Assembly: GCA_001969505.1 (NCBI GenBank)
Contig: LSSK01000407.1
Coordinates: 1-53,097 of the forward strand
DNA: 53,097 nt
Direction: 5' to 3'
Source: Zancudomyces culisetae
Lineage: Eukaryota > Kickxellomycota > Harpellomycetes > Harpellales > Legeriomycetaceae
The notes under the pieces were generated by a model that saw only the letters and a list, made by a program, of their open reading frames with translations, searched no databases and was not told where the DNA came from. Below are positions 39,598 through 51,500 of the stretch, piece by piece; the stretch's first letter is position 1, and the number at the start of each line of letters is the position of its first letter. Position numbers and translations under genes: made by a program.

Positions 39598-42500
39598 ATG
39601 AACAGATTTGCACGCAATTTAAGATTGTTAGGTTTTGTTGTAATCTTATGGCTGTTAGCCTTGAGTGGTCTGAGTGTACAAAATCCAGCGAGTAATTTCA
39701 AAATAGAGCAAGGAGAAGAGAAGTATGCACAGCAAGTAGCAGTGCCTGGCACCCCTGTAGAAAAAATAAAATCCCAGCTAGCAACAAACACAGTTGAAAT
39801 AAAAGAAAAGCTTCAAAATAGTACCACCCTGAGCGAAGATTCGGTAGGCTCTAAGCTTTTAGATGACAGGTCTAGCAGCAGTACTCAACAATCCTCACCA
39901 TTATCGACACCTGCTGGAATTAAATTAGCAGAACATTCTCATGAACCGCAGAAAATTGATACTAATATAAGTAAATCCACAAAGATAGTGGGTACAGAAA
40001 ATAACGAAAATGCTAATAACGATTCAGCTAGTGTGGAACAGCACGGAGAAAATGGCATAGTTAAACCAGAAATAACCAGAAACGAAAAGATGCATTTAAC
40101 AAGTAGTAAACCCGGCGAAAGGAGTTCCAAAGTTGAGGGCAAACCCGAGCGTGATGGCCTTAAGCAAGGAAAGGGTGATCAAGCTTTAGAAGAGTTAGAA
40201 AAAATTCAAAGAATTGAAAAAACTAGTATAATGAGTCAAAGGTTAAATGTAGATAATCTAGAGAGTAGAAAAACGGACGGCTCAAGCCACGAAGCCCCTG
40301 CGGAAGGTCTCAACACAAATACTGTACATATCACGTCAACTGCTGCTTCCAAAGAGTATACTAGTACTATACTTGAAAGTGCGTCTGAGCAGTACAAAAA
40401 AACACAGGCTTCGGATATCACTGTGCAGGAAAGCACCAGTAGCAATGAAAATGTAGAGTCTACAGGAGATACCCTGGTATGCAATAGCAGCAACACAGAA
40501 AAACAGTTGGAACACGAAGTGAAAGAGATGCAAAAGGAAAAAGAAAAGGACAATCCAGCAGATTCTAAGAATGAGAAAGAATCAACACAACAGCAGCCAA
40601 AGTCATCATGGCTGTCTAGATATGATGGTTTGCGGTTAAAAGATCGATTTAACTATGCGTCTACAGATTGTGGTGCAGTGATAATAAAGAGTAACAAAGA
40701 GGCAAAGAAGAGCAGCAATATATTATCGAGTAAGCGGGATACATATATGCTCAATAAATGTTCGGTAAAGGACAAGTTTGTAGTTGTAGAATTATGTGAT
40801 GTGATACTGATTGATCGGATCCTGTTGTCGAATTATGAGTTTTTTTCATCGACTTTTCGAGACGTTCGGTTTTTGGTCAGTGATAGGTATCCACCAAAGA
40901 ATAACAATTGGACAGTTCTGGGAGAATTTACGGCAAAAAACAATCGGAATGAACAAGTATTTGTTATGAAGGAACCCAAAACATGGGCCAAGTACATAAA
41001 GCTAGAGATTCTAAGCCACTACAGAAACGAACATTTTTGTCCAGTTACTGAGTTTAAAGTGTATGGAACTACACAGATTGAAAAGTACAGGTATGAGGCA
41101 GAAGAAGAAATGAGTGTTATTGATGCGCCCTCTGAATCCATTCCAAACGTATATATCACGCGATCTAGCTTGGGTCATGATGCAAGCAGCTCTCTAAATG
41201 CTTACATGAGCGACTTTGAGAAGCTAGTTATTGGATTGTCGCCAGATCTCATACAAAAGCAAATAGACGCGCCTCATTCTATGTTGGATGTCAATAAAGA
41301 CGCTCCTAAAGTTGGAAATGAGAAGCAGGGCTCAGACATAGAGAAAGATGAGCAGAGTGGTTACGAGGAAAAGCTACAGTATCCCGCGGGACTGAACGAG
41401 GACATTCCAACAGGAACAATCCAGTATGTTTCACCACTCTCTGCACTAATAGACATGCCACAGCTCAAACTAGAAAAAGCCAAAAAGTTCACTAACACTT
41501 GTACCATGTCTACCGATGCACCACAACTCGATAAACTTCAACCCATAAACAAAGTGTGTGATGGTGCTGGTGGGACGGTATTGAATTCTGATGATATGTG
41601 CAAAAATGTACCAGCTGATGTTCACAAACAGGAAAACAAACCCCAGGTTTTACCTTTGGAGGAAAAAAACGCCAAGAAAAATCCATCAAGTCCGCAGAAA
41701 AATGGATCTGAGAGCCACCCATCAGTCGCTGCTGGACCTGAGCTTGGGTCGGCACCTGGAATTGGAAATGGTTCTGAAGATAGTATATTTAAAAAAATAA
41801 CACTAAGGCTGATGTACTTGGAACGTAATATGACGTTGGCACTAAATTTCTTAAATAATCAAAGCGATTCGTTTAACGAAATATTGACAAAAGTGCAGAT
41901 ATCTAATTTTGACCACTTGAACCGGGCAGTCTATCATTTGAATCGATCAACCACTAGACAGGTCAAATCGCTAGTAGAAATAAGCGAGGAGATATGGCGA
42001 ACAATATTGTTTGACGTGGAATCATACCAACAACAAAACCGTGATGAATTCAATACCATTTACACGCGAATTGATTCGCTTTCAAACGAGTTGGCGCATG
42101 AACGCCGTGTCAATTTTGCGCAGCTGGCTATTTTAGTGACTATTGTTTTAATTATTCTTCTAAACCAGTTTGTTAGGGCGCCCACAATAACAAACAACCC
42201 ACTCAGTAATCCTCCAAGCTTGGCAGCTAGGGCAGCCTCGCACGATCCATATGTATATTATGCCTCTGATACTAAAGCACAAACACAAACGCCTCAGCCA
42301 TCGAGTCCCACGCCTACACCATCTATTTTGCAATTCTCGTCTGGTACTGGTATCTCAACGTACTCCTCTCTGGAAAAACTGAATAAAAACTTGTCTCAAC
42401 TTTTTTCAAGGGAGATTTCGTCCCCGTTGGCAAAGACAAGCGCTTTAAATGACATTAGCGAACTCCTTGATCAGGAACGCAAACAAAATATGCTAGAGCA

Positions 42501-42696
42501 AGACCAGGACAATGACGAAAAAAAGAAAAAAGATAGTGGCGGGGATCAGGAGGATGATGAAACACCAATGTTTCTCCAAGTGCCTGTGGTTGATCTAACA
42601 GAGAGTTACCCACCAGAAATAGCCATTGATTCCAAACCGGAAGATAACAACATGGTTTCAACTAATTCACCCGAACCAACTAGATTTACTGCTTGA
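39598..42696 (+). CDS. SLP1: SUN-domain membrane protein of the Slp1/SUCO (osteopotentia) type
   Basis: A 1032-residue intronless frame. Residues about 1-28 (NLRLLGFVVILWLLALSGLS) are a signal peptide. A long Ser/Glu/Lys-rich lumenal linker leads to a SUN-like domain at about 342-495: RYDGLRLKDRFNYASTDCGA, CSVKDKFVVVELCDVILID, NYEFFSSTFRDVRFLVSDRY, WAKYIKLEILSHYRNEHFCP and TEFKVYG. This order is the central-SUN type of Slp1/SUCO, not the C-terminal SUN of nuclear-envelope LINC proteins. A coiled region at about 730-840 precedes one transmembrane segment at about 842-862 (AILVTIVLIILLNQF), then a disordered cytosolic tail of about 170 residues. Yeast Slp1 acts with Emp65 in the ER, protecting soluble proteins from degradation and helping SUN/membrane protein folding. 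The topology (signal peptide, lumenal SUN, late membrane segment) fits type I. Gene symbol is by family, not orthology proof. Confidence 0.85.
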   Translation: MNRFARNLRLLGFVVILWLLALSGLSVQNPASNFKIEQGEEKYAQQVAVPGTPVEKIKSQLATNTVEIKEKLQNSTTLSEDSVGSKLLDDRSSSSTQQSSPLSTPAGIKLAEHSHEPQKIDTNISKSTKIVGTENNENANNDSASVEQHGENGIVKPEITRNEKMHLTSSKPGERSSKVEGKPERDGLKQGKGDQALEELEKIQRIEKTSIMSQRLNVDNLESRKTDGSSHEAPAEGLNTNTVHITSTAASKEYTSTILESASEQYKKTQASDITVQESTSSNENVESTGDTLVCNSSNTEKQLEHEVKEMQKEKEKDNPADSKNEKESTQQQPKSSWLSRYDGLRLKDRFNYASTDCGAVIIKSNKEAKKSSNILSSKRDTYMLNKCSVKDKFVVVELCDVILIDRILLSNYEFFSSTFRDVRFLVSDRYPPKNNNWTVLGEFTAKNNRNEQVFVMKEPKTWAKYIKLEILSHYRNEHFCPVTEFKVYGTTQIEKYRYEAEEEMSVIDAPSESIPNVYITRSSLGHDASSSLNAYMSDFEKLVIGLSPDLIQKQIDAPHSMLDVNKDAPKVGNEKQGSDIEKDEQSGYEEKLQYPAGLNEDIPTGTIQYVSPLSALIDMPQLKLEKAKKFTNTCTMSTDAPQLDKLQPINKVCDGAGGTVLNSDDMCKNVPADVHKQENKPQVLPLEEKNAKKNPSSPQKNGSESHPSVAAGPELGSAPGIGNGSEDSIFKKITLRLMYLERNMTLALNFLNNQSDSFNEILTKVQISNFDHLNRAVYHLNRSTTRQVKSLVEISEEIWRTILFDVESYQQQNRDEFNTIYTRIDSLSNELAHERRVNFAQLAILVTIVLIILLNQFVRAPTITNNPLSNPPSLAARAASHDPYVYYASDTKAQTQTPQPSSPTPTPSILQFSSGTGISTYSSLEKLNKNLSQLFSREISSPLAKTSALNDISELLDQERKQNMLEQDQDNDEKKKKDSGGDQEDDETPMFLQVPVVDLTESYPPEIAIDSKPEDNNMVSTNSPEPTRFTA

Positions 42697-45600
42697 TTTT
42701 TAAGGTTTTTTGGTTTACTAATCATTTTTTTGCACCATATTTGTAAATCTGTTCTAGCCATAGAATTATTTGACTTTCCCTGGTCTAAATATTCCAGCAA
42801 TTACTCACCCTATAAGACTTCTTTCTTCTTCGTTTATTATTCAGGCGCACCCTAGCAGCTGAGATAGGTTCGGTTTACGATATAAACCTCAATGTACCGT
42901 TTGCCCTATGCCTTTGTATCGGAGGGCAGTACTGATTTTGCTGCTAACCCAACTGTACAAGATACAGCAAAAAGGAGCAACACAGAATCTCATTTCTTTG
43001 TTGAGTGGGGCTCATCACCTGATTCCTTGTTTTGTTCTTACCCTGACAATTGAGTATTGGTGAAAGCATTTCACATGCATGGAAATATCTGTGAACCACG
43101 TAGCCTACCACTTTTATCGCTTTTTTTTTTGTTCCACTATGTACTTGTGTAACCACACTTTCACATTCACTCGACTCAGGATTGACATTTGCAAGATTTT
43201 ATTTATCTAATTTTCGGTCACTAAATATTGGATTGCTTCTCAGCAAATTGCCCAAAAAAGAAGAAAAAAATCGGTTAGATGGATTTTGTTGATTTGCTAC
43301 AACCCAAATGAACTAAGAGGAAAGTTGGGAGAGTGAGAGAAAAATAAATAAAAATGGTTTTAATCAACAAAGCTTGTTCAAACTTAACTGGAGCTCAAAA
43401 CAATCAAATATGTCCAAAGATTTACTACAGAAAAGGGCTATTAGCTTAGTGGATACCTGCAGATAAGTTCATATTTCGCGGATGCAGTTGGTGACTGTAC
43501 AATGCTCTCCACGTGTATCGGGATATATGCTTGTTTTTCTGGATACTCGTTCAAGTATTTGGTTATTTTCTATGGGGATTCCGTCCAATGCTCTGATCTA
43601 TTCACTGTTACCGCCTTTCTTTTTTGTGAATTAATGACTGTACTTTGTGCTTTTGTAGTTCTGAGTCAAGCTAACAGTAATAAAATAGGTGAGAATTTTT
43701 TTTGCCTTCAACATTCCTTGTTCTGAAGACAGTTGTCGTATTTATTTTGCAGATTTATTTATTGTAGGGCACTAAAAGTTATATTGCCCGGTTAGTTCCG
43801 GCTTATACAAATAAAAGGAGCAGATAAGCGAAAAAAATCGAAAACGAATACGAAAACGAAAACAAAAGATGAGTAAGCAAAGTTGGAGTCAGCTATCATG
43901 GTTTTAATTGGACGATTGGTTATCGATAATAAATTGTAATTTTCTTTATCTTTTCATTTGCTACTAACACACACGGTTTTGTCAGTTTGTTTCCCTTGGT
44001 TATTAACTAATCGTTTTTTGATTGTATTACAAAGTACCTTAATGTGTGGGAGTTTAATCAACAATATTTCGGCAAAGAAGCCATTAGACAACACTTCAAG
44101 CAAATAGTAAATCAACACTGAAATTATCCTTTATATACATCATAGAATTTAGCCCATGATCTATTGTACCTCCCGTTACTGATTGAAGTAAAACTATAAT
44201 CTTGTAAACTATAGTTATATCACACATTCAAGCATATACGCCGACCCGCACGTACTTCCATGCTGTTCCAACCTTTTTCTTGCATTTTTTCTACCGCTTT
44301 GTAGCCGTTCTTGCAAACTACAAGATGTCTTCACAAGAAAGCAGCTACGAGTTAATATATCCACGTTTTCGATTTACACGTGCATAACCTAATTTTCACG
44401 TTTATACTAAACTATCGGCCTTGACAAAGTCGCACTATCCCATTCTTTTTAAAGCTCAGCAAGCTCTTTTTTTTTAATCATGTGGTGCCTAGAAATGAGA
44501 TTAACTTAGTGTTGAGCTTTGTGTAAGCATATGATTTTTATATTCATTTTAATATTTTTTGGCTTAGTCACATAATAATATCAAATTTCCCAAAAATTTT
44601 TTAGTATTGCTCTTAAATTATTCTCTAAATTTGAGATTTTTAATAACCTGAGAACATCGTCTAATAATGAAGCATGGAATTTGTAAATAGTCGATAATTG
44701 ACTAATCGGACTGCGGCTCGGAAAAAATACAAATCCACCATGACTGTGATATTAATTATAGATACAACACATGTGAAATTGTAGCCTTTGATATTTTTCT
44801 GAACTAAAAATCAAAAAACTAGCTGAAAAAAAATGGAATCACGCAACAAAAAAAAATATGTGCCCATATCTTTAGTAATAAGTCGGGTAATATACCAAGC
44901 AGGCGAGTATCTGAATATTTTAAATGTGCCAAGCTCTATTGGCTTTAAGAGCTGGTACAGTATAGCTGCACTTCTCTTAGGTTTTTATGTTTAATTTCCA
45001 CCGTTTATGCAAATGATTCATTTAATGTTCAATAATTCTTATACAAGCAAAAAATAGCCGAAATTACATAATAATTAACACGGAAGTTTGCTTTGATTTT
45101 TTTTTTGCTCTCAAAATGCTATTTTCAAAATCGCATAGTTAAATATTTATGTAAAATTGCAATTCCAAGTAAAAAAATAAATTATAAAAATTAAAAGATT
45201 AAGAAAATATCACATTCAAGGAAAAGATATGGTGAAATGAATACCTTTTTGTACAAAAACTAAAGATGCGAGAAAAAAAGAAATCGCAAAAGAGTTGGGT
45301 GAATCACACAAAAAGATTAGAAAACATGCTTTCTTTGAATGAAATAGTTACACAATAGCAATGGTGCAGTTTTGGTAGCTTCGCTTTCTGTTCTCAATGA
45401 TTTTAGAAAACAATGGAATATAACAATAAAGCCAAGTTTGTCTCCAAGTTCTTACTACTTTCCCATGTTTTGACATTTTTTATCTGGCTGAAATCTATTA
45501 TAGTTTCCGTTCTTCCTTTTCTTGGTGGGTGGTGTAATTTGTTGAGCGTAGTTGCAATGTGGCAACCCAATTGCAGCGATTTATTCTTAGTTCATCTTAT

Positions 45601-45967
45601 GATCAACACTCACTTTATTGTACAAAAGTTCAGATTAGCAAATCATATGCAACGTCGAATATTGGGCTTATTCATGTTTTTACTATTAATATCAATTTTC
45701 AAATTCTTGTTCCCAAATGGTGGAAAATTAAGAGCATTTTGTGGATGAAAATTTTTTGAATTGCATTGCGAAAATCATTTAGCAACACCCAAATTTAATA
45801 TATAAACACTCGGATAATCACTTTTCTAGACCTCCCTCATACACAATTAACTTTCTCGTTACTATTAAACTTTATTAGTTTACAAGTATAACAAAACCTT
45901 GAAAAAAAGACAAAAACAGAGAAGAAAAGAAGGAATATTAAACACATACAACGTTAACATAGCAACG
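42697..45967. other. Gene-poor region of about 3.3 kb
   Basis: There are two weak hydrophobic ORFs on the plus strand: 43502-43726 (74 codons) and 45413-45748 (111 codons, with several stretches such as LSHVLTFFIWLKSIIVSVL that could be membrane-spanning). Neither resembles a known family, and T-rich DNA often yields such frames. A string at 43444 resembles the 5' arm of a tRNA, but no anticodon and T arms follow. The last 130 bases form the leader of the perilipin-like gene. Confidence 0.4.
45413..45748 (+). CDS. Weak candidate: small hydrophobic ORF
   Basis: 111 codons from an ATG with A at -3 to TGA. Three to four hydrophobic stretches separated by short polar turns could span a membrane. 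There is no recognised family, no introns, and the T-rich codon pattern is what random AT-rich DNA also gives. It lies 220 bases upstream of the perilipin-like gene on the same strand. Listed because a real small membrane protein cannot be excluded. Confidence 0.18.
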   Translation: MEYNNKAKFVSKFLLLSHVLTFFIWLKSIIVSVLPFLGGWCNLLSVVAMWQPNCSDLFLVHLMINTHFIVQKFRLANHMQRRILGLFMFLLLISIFKFLFPNGGKLRAFCG

Positions 45968-47035
45968 ATGTATCAAGAAACAGTCATAATGGAAGCATCA
46001 GCAAGTGATTCTTCAACAATAGTCAGCCCGGTTTTGACCGCCATGGCTTCCAACAATCAGGACATTTCAGCGAACAAAAACTTCTTTGGGCTGCTGTTAG
46101 AACTACCTGTCGTGAACAGTGCGGTCCTCTCCGTACGCAACATTATTCCCGAGAACAAGTACACCGGAATGGTTTCAAATGTAGCCACCAAGCTGTCTTC
46201 ATACGCCGAGGCAAACATTTACACACTCACACCTGTTGAGAAGTCTCTCTCAGCTTTGGACTCGAAGGCCTGCCAGTCCCTGAAATCTCTTGAGACAAAA
46301 TACCCCATACTCACAAAGCCAACAGACGAGCTTGTGGAAGCAGTGCAAAAGTCAGTGCAGGAACTGCAAGAGAACCATCCAAAAGTTGGTACAGTAGTCA
46401 GACTGGCAAAAGTGAGTTCAGAAGAACTTATCTCCAAGGTACAAAAAAAGGTTTCTGATTCCGAGGTATCCAGGGAAAAAGTTGTTGACTCGACCCGAAC
46501 TTTGTTTGGATATGTCAAGGATCTGTCCCTAGATTTGGTTTCAAAGCCAAAGGAGACCTTTTCAAAGGTAAAAGGTGTATATGAGTCTCAGTCCAATTTG
46601 TATGTAGAAAAATTTAGCCAGAAAAAACAAGACCTCCTATCAACTTACCAAAACACACAAAAATCGATTTCTGAGTATGTCCAAACTAAACAAGCAGCAC
46701 TATCGGAGAAAAGGGCACAATATGCATCAAGACTGGAAGAACTGAAAGTGAAATACGAAGCCAGAAAAACAGCACTGAGTGAAAAAATAACACCATATGG
46801 CGTATCAATGTTTAATTATCTCCCTAATAGAACAACCATCAATGAATTTATGGCAAGCCAAAACAAGTTGTCTTTTGTACAAAACCTGGAAAGCTACAAA
46901 TATATTACACAGCGTTCAACCGAGTATTCAACCTATATTCTCAATTATATAAATAGCCTTAATGAAACGTATGTTTTAGATAGGCTCAATTATTTAAAAG
47001 AGTTTATGGGTGTAACCAAGCAAAAAACAGAATAA
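45968..47035 (+). CDS. Perilipin-like lipid-droplet protein (fungal MPL1/CAP20 type)
   Basis: 355 residues from the ATG at 45968. The frame is open further upstream but without an ATG, so this start is chosen. Residues about 30-120 match the perilipin PAT region: LELPVVNSAVLSVRNIIPEN, TPVEKSLSALDSKACQSLKS and LETKYPILTKPTDELVEAV, with the L-E-x-K-Y/F-P and K-P-T-D-E signature strings. The middle (about 115-300) is a run of amphipathic helices with 11-residue-like periodicity (KKQDLLSTYQNTQKSISEYV and similar), which in this family lies on the droplet surface. A four-helix C-terminal part may end at EFMGVTKQKTE. There is no signal peptide or membrane span. Perilipins coat lipid droplets and limit lipolysis; the fungal members influence droplet size and turgor. 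Length fits the fungal group. Confidence 0.85.
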   Translation: MYQETVIMEASASDSSTIVSPVLTAMASNNQDISANKNFFGLLLELPVVNSAVLSVRNIIPENKYTGMVSNVATKLSSYAEANIYTLTPVEKSLSALDSKACQSLKSLETKYPILTKPTDELVEAVQKSVQELQENHPKVGTVVRLAKVSSEELISKVQKKVSDSEVSREKVVDSTRTLFGYVKDLSLDLVSKPKETFSKVKGVYESQSNLYVEKFSQKKQDLLSTYQNTQKSISEYVQTKQAALSEKRAQYASRLEELKVKYEARKTALSEKITPYGVSMFNYLPNRTTINEFMASQNKLSFVQNLESYKYITQRSTEYSTYILNYINSLNETYVLDRLNYLKEFMGVTKQKTE

Positions 47036-48538
47036 AGTAGAACTTATTTATCATTGTCTTTGTTCTTTTGGTAAGGGAAAGACTCGGTGTGCTTTTGTTA
47101 TAGCTACAGGTACTTTTTTTTTCTCCAAGTTTTTTTTAGCCTAAAGACATAGGTATATTTGTTTAGACATTAGCATTTTGGGGTGTTTATATAATCAAGT
47201 ATATGAAGTTTAAATAAATCCCACATTCATATAATACACAAATGTTGTGATAGAGAGAAGATTCATGATCCAAGCTGTGGAGTGATGCTTGATTGCATAT
47301 CTTCAACTTGCAAGGAAGGTGAAGTGCACACCTACTGTGTGATGCCGTTATTTTCATTATGCGATGATCGTAGACGTTGTCTATGATTGGTACTATTCTG
47401 AACACATAGAAATGGCATTAACATTGGCCACAAACTACGTGTCCTTTGGATGTGCGAATACCTCCACTACCCTTCTGGTATTTTGTAAATTCACTGTGTG
47501 GGGTTAGAGCCGAAGTATTGCTTCAGTGCCCCCAGTGCAGGAAACGGTTTTAATTTCAAACAATATTAATAATACCATTTAATTTTCCTATCCTCCTGCT
47601 ATGCTTTGTGTACGTAGTATAATACATAAAGTGTAGTCACAAGCACGCTATATACACTTTCGATTTTAAGAAAGTTTGAAATAGGGCAAACTAAACTTAT
47701 CTTGTTATTTTTCTTCAATGATTCTTGCTAAAATTATCAAAGATCCCGACTCCTATTAGAACCCAGACTCCAAATCCCAAATCCCAAATTCCAAAGCCTA
47801 ATTATAGCTATGTTTTGCTTTTATCTAAAATAATGATACGATTTGACTGCTTGGAAAATTTTTTTCACTAAAAACGACGTTTACCTTGGAATTTTCCGCA
47901 AGGAAAAGCTACAACTCAAAAATCGAATATCAAGCAAAAAAATACAATGAAAAAATAAAGAATAAGAGGGAAAAAACTGAGTAAACCAATCAATAAGATA
48001 GTACTTCCAAATAATGGTGAATCAGTTATTTGTTTTTGGGTTTTTTTTTATTCCATATTTTCGTAGTCAATATCGGAAATAATTTCTTCAATTGGCAGAT
48101 ATAATTGATAAAGCTATTGATAAAACTACAATTAAAAAAAAGGTAGGGTTTGAGTTGAAGTGAGAGTAATCCAAACTCTAGTAATCAAATCAAGAACAAT
48201 CTTGAAGGAAGAAGAGAAAGATTATATTGATACATAGACATAAAATTAACAGAGTTTGCTTTGATCGTGTTAAAAATTATTCAAGTTTGCATCAAGTTAG
48301 TACCATCTGATACCAAGACATAGTAATATAACCGACTTGAAAGATCTTGCTGTAATAAAACATATATTGAGACTTGAGAGTCATTGGAAAATATTCATTA
48401 TATGCGAACAATAAACAAAAACAGTACGCACAAAACGTAAAAGCAAGTTAAATGGAAAACAAATCAATTTAGGGACATCGGAGTAGATTTTTATAAAGAT
48501 TAAAATTCAGACAAGTAAAGAAAAGGGAGGAGTTAAAA
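47036..48538. other. Intergenic region between the perilipin-like and PPR genes
   Basis: No gene was recognised. Short minus-strand ORFs near 47187-47405 look random. An ATCCCAAATCCCAAATTCC-like repeat occurs at about 47770-47792. The region from 47930 is A-rich and leads into the PPR gene. Confidence 0.45.
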
Positions 48539-51500
48539 ATGGTGGAGAATCTATTTAATCTCTGCAAAAGCAACATCAAGATTCGAACAAGCTTTAAATG
48601 TTCAGGCAGAATAAGTATACCAACAATCTCACGAGTCTATACAACTGAATCGCAAAAAACACGTAGATCGCCGAAATCATGTGTAGTGAATACAAGCATT
48701 GATGCAGGGGCTAATGTAGTAATTGCTGGAAGATTAGCAGAATCTTTTACAAGAAAACAAAGAGTGTGTAATACCAGAAATATAACCAGGGGATATAGCC
48801 AAAAAAGTGGGAAAGGCGCGGACGAGACAGGTGAGAAAAATAGGGCTAAGACCAGGAATGTGAATGAGAGCGGGAACGAGAATGGGAACGGGAAAGGGAA
48901 CGGAGATACCTTTGATATCAACACTGAGATAACCAACGAATGTGATGAGCAAAAAGGAGAAAATAACAGAAAATCTAACGAGAACAAGCGATTGCTTGGA
49001 CTCGATGAAATGGCAATGGTTCTTGAAAAAGGGGTGCTCAATAAATTGAAAGATTTTGCAATCCGAGTAAGGAATATAGAAAAAAGTAGAAATGTAGATT
49101 TAGAATTCGAGCAGTACATAGAGTTCTCCAAGGATGGCCTAACGCGACATTTCTACCCGGTACTTGTGTTTAAACTGATAAAGGCAATAAAGAATTATGG
49201 TATTTTAAAAACTGCAGCAAATAGAGACCAAAATAACTTGAGAACAGCTGCAGAACGAATAGTTAGGATAATCGACGATCGTCAAAAAATTGGATTCAAG
49301 CCAGGTGAACAAGAGTATGCAGAACTATTGGAGATTATGGCACGCGATAGAACAGAGGGAAGTTTTAGGAGGGTGGTTTCAATGACTGAAGAATTTTTAA
49401 AGCGCGCTAGGGATGGTGAGGAGGGATCATTCTTTTTTTCTAGTCATGGGTTTGCCAATATAATAAGGGGGTTTGCTAGCGTAGGGTATTTGAAGGGAGT
49501 GATATGGGGGTACAAGCGAATGATTGAAGAATCTGAATTATTGGAACAAATGGCAAGGGAACGCACCGGGGATGAAAACCTGTCAAAGAGGTTGGCCACC
49601 GCAAGCAAAAGACTGCAAACAAATACGCCTGTCGTAAGAATACTGGCAAGGTCATTAGAGCGTTTAGCATATAGAGAGGAATTGCTTAAGCTATGGGCGA
49701 ACAGTGTACTTGCAGGAGGTGACGTTGACATAAAACTACAAAGATCCACGGTTAGAATGTTGGTACAGAGAGGATTATTGGAAGAAGCGATCTGGGCCTC
49801 TTTGATAGGTAGAACCGCAGTGGTTAACTCTGAGAATAAGGAGAAAGGAACAAAAGGCTATGATTGGAGCGAGAGAGTGTGGGTAGCAAAGATTATTCAA
49901 GAGATTATGAAGAGAGGTGGTGAAAAAAACAAGGGGCATTTTGAGAGATATAGCAGTAGCTGGGAGGAAGCAAAAGTGCATGCGTATAGATTAAAAAAAT
50001 GCCGGAAACCAGACGTGGTGATTCAGTCAACGTTAATAGGAGGCGCAGCTATTTTGGGACAGCCTCATTTAGCCGAAAAACTATTTAGCGAATTGGTGGA
50101 TGCGAAGATGATGCCTGATCCAGATGCGTTTACACACTTGTTGGCGCTGTATGCCGATCAAGGCAAAATCGACAAGGTTAGTTGTATTCTTAGAGAGATA
50201 TTCTCTGATGCAAAATCAGTAGAGAGTAAGGATGCATTGGCTTTGAAAGAAATTTTACAGAAACAATACGATACACAACTATTTGTTCCGCTGCTGTACT
50301 TATTTGTAAAGAATAATAATGTGGAGCAGGCGTCGGAACTATTAAATGCATGGAACGATTTTTATGACGGGGATATTCCCATAGAAAAGGTAAAAACAGC
50401 ACTGTTACTAGTATATACGGCTGCAGGGAAAACGAGTCTTGGGTTACAGGCAGCTGAAAAAATAGCCAAAGGTACTCCTGGTGAAGTCGGGTTTGAAAGC
50501 AAAGAAACGTATGCATACAAGCGGACATACTATAGGCAAAAGCTGAAGATTTACACTCAAATCAACCATATTCCACAACTTTTAAATACATTGGATGAAA
50601 TGGCGAGGAACAAAATTGTACCCAACATAGCAATTCTTTCAAACATTATGCATGGGTTTTTAAAAAATGGAATGATAGAAATGTTTGAAGTTGTTTCCGA
50701 CTATTTTTACAGGACAATGGATACACCAGTTAACATTACGTTGTATACACTGTGGTTAAAGGAGTTGGCGAAAAAAAGGCAGGCAGGGAAGGCATATTTG
50801 GTTTTAAGGCAAATGATTGAGCGAGGACATGTGCCGACAGAAATACACTACAGTATAGTAATCCAAGCATACTCGATGATAGGCCGAGTTGACCAGATAA
50901 ATGCTCTTGTGCGAGAAATGAATTCCCCATCTTCGCATGTTAACCTAGGAACCATTACAAAGATTACTTTGATAGAAGCAAATGTTTCCAATGCAAACTT
51001 GATAGAGGCTCATCAAATATTAGAAGACGTAATACAAAACTCTCTATCTTTGAAAACCACAATTCCAACTAGAGCATTCAACTACCTTATAATGGGATAC
51101 TTGGCTTTGGGATATCATAAGAATGCATTAACTCTTTACACAGATATGGTTGAGCTGGGTATAAAACCGAACAGATTTACTTTTGCAGCGCTCATCTATC
51201 ACTATGCGAAACAAAAGGACAGGAGAGGATGTTCAGCGATTGTAGATACCATGATTGTAAATTCCATAGAACCCGATGCAGCTATATACTCGATTTTGAT
51301 AGCCATATACGGATACATGTCTGATATTTCCAGTGCAGAGGCAGCGTATAAAAAGGCTCGTCGTAAAGAAGCTGAACTCAGAGAAACTTTACTTGCAAGC
51401 CCATCTGTCAAGCTGTCCTATCTATCAAAACCAATATTTGAATCTGAAATGCAGTTTTTTATGTCCAAAAGTTACAATCCAGATATATATGCAGACATAG

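Noticed and set aside
43441..43520. tRNA-like start (GGGCTATTAGCTTAGTGG)
   Set aside because: The first 18 bases resemble an acceptor/D arm, but no anticodon stem, no T-arm GTTCRANNC box and no pairing 3' acceptor follow at the right distance.
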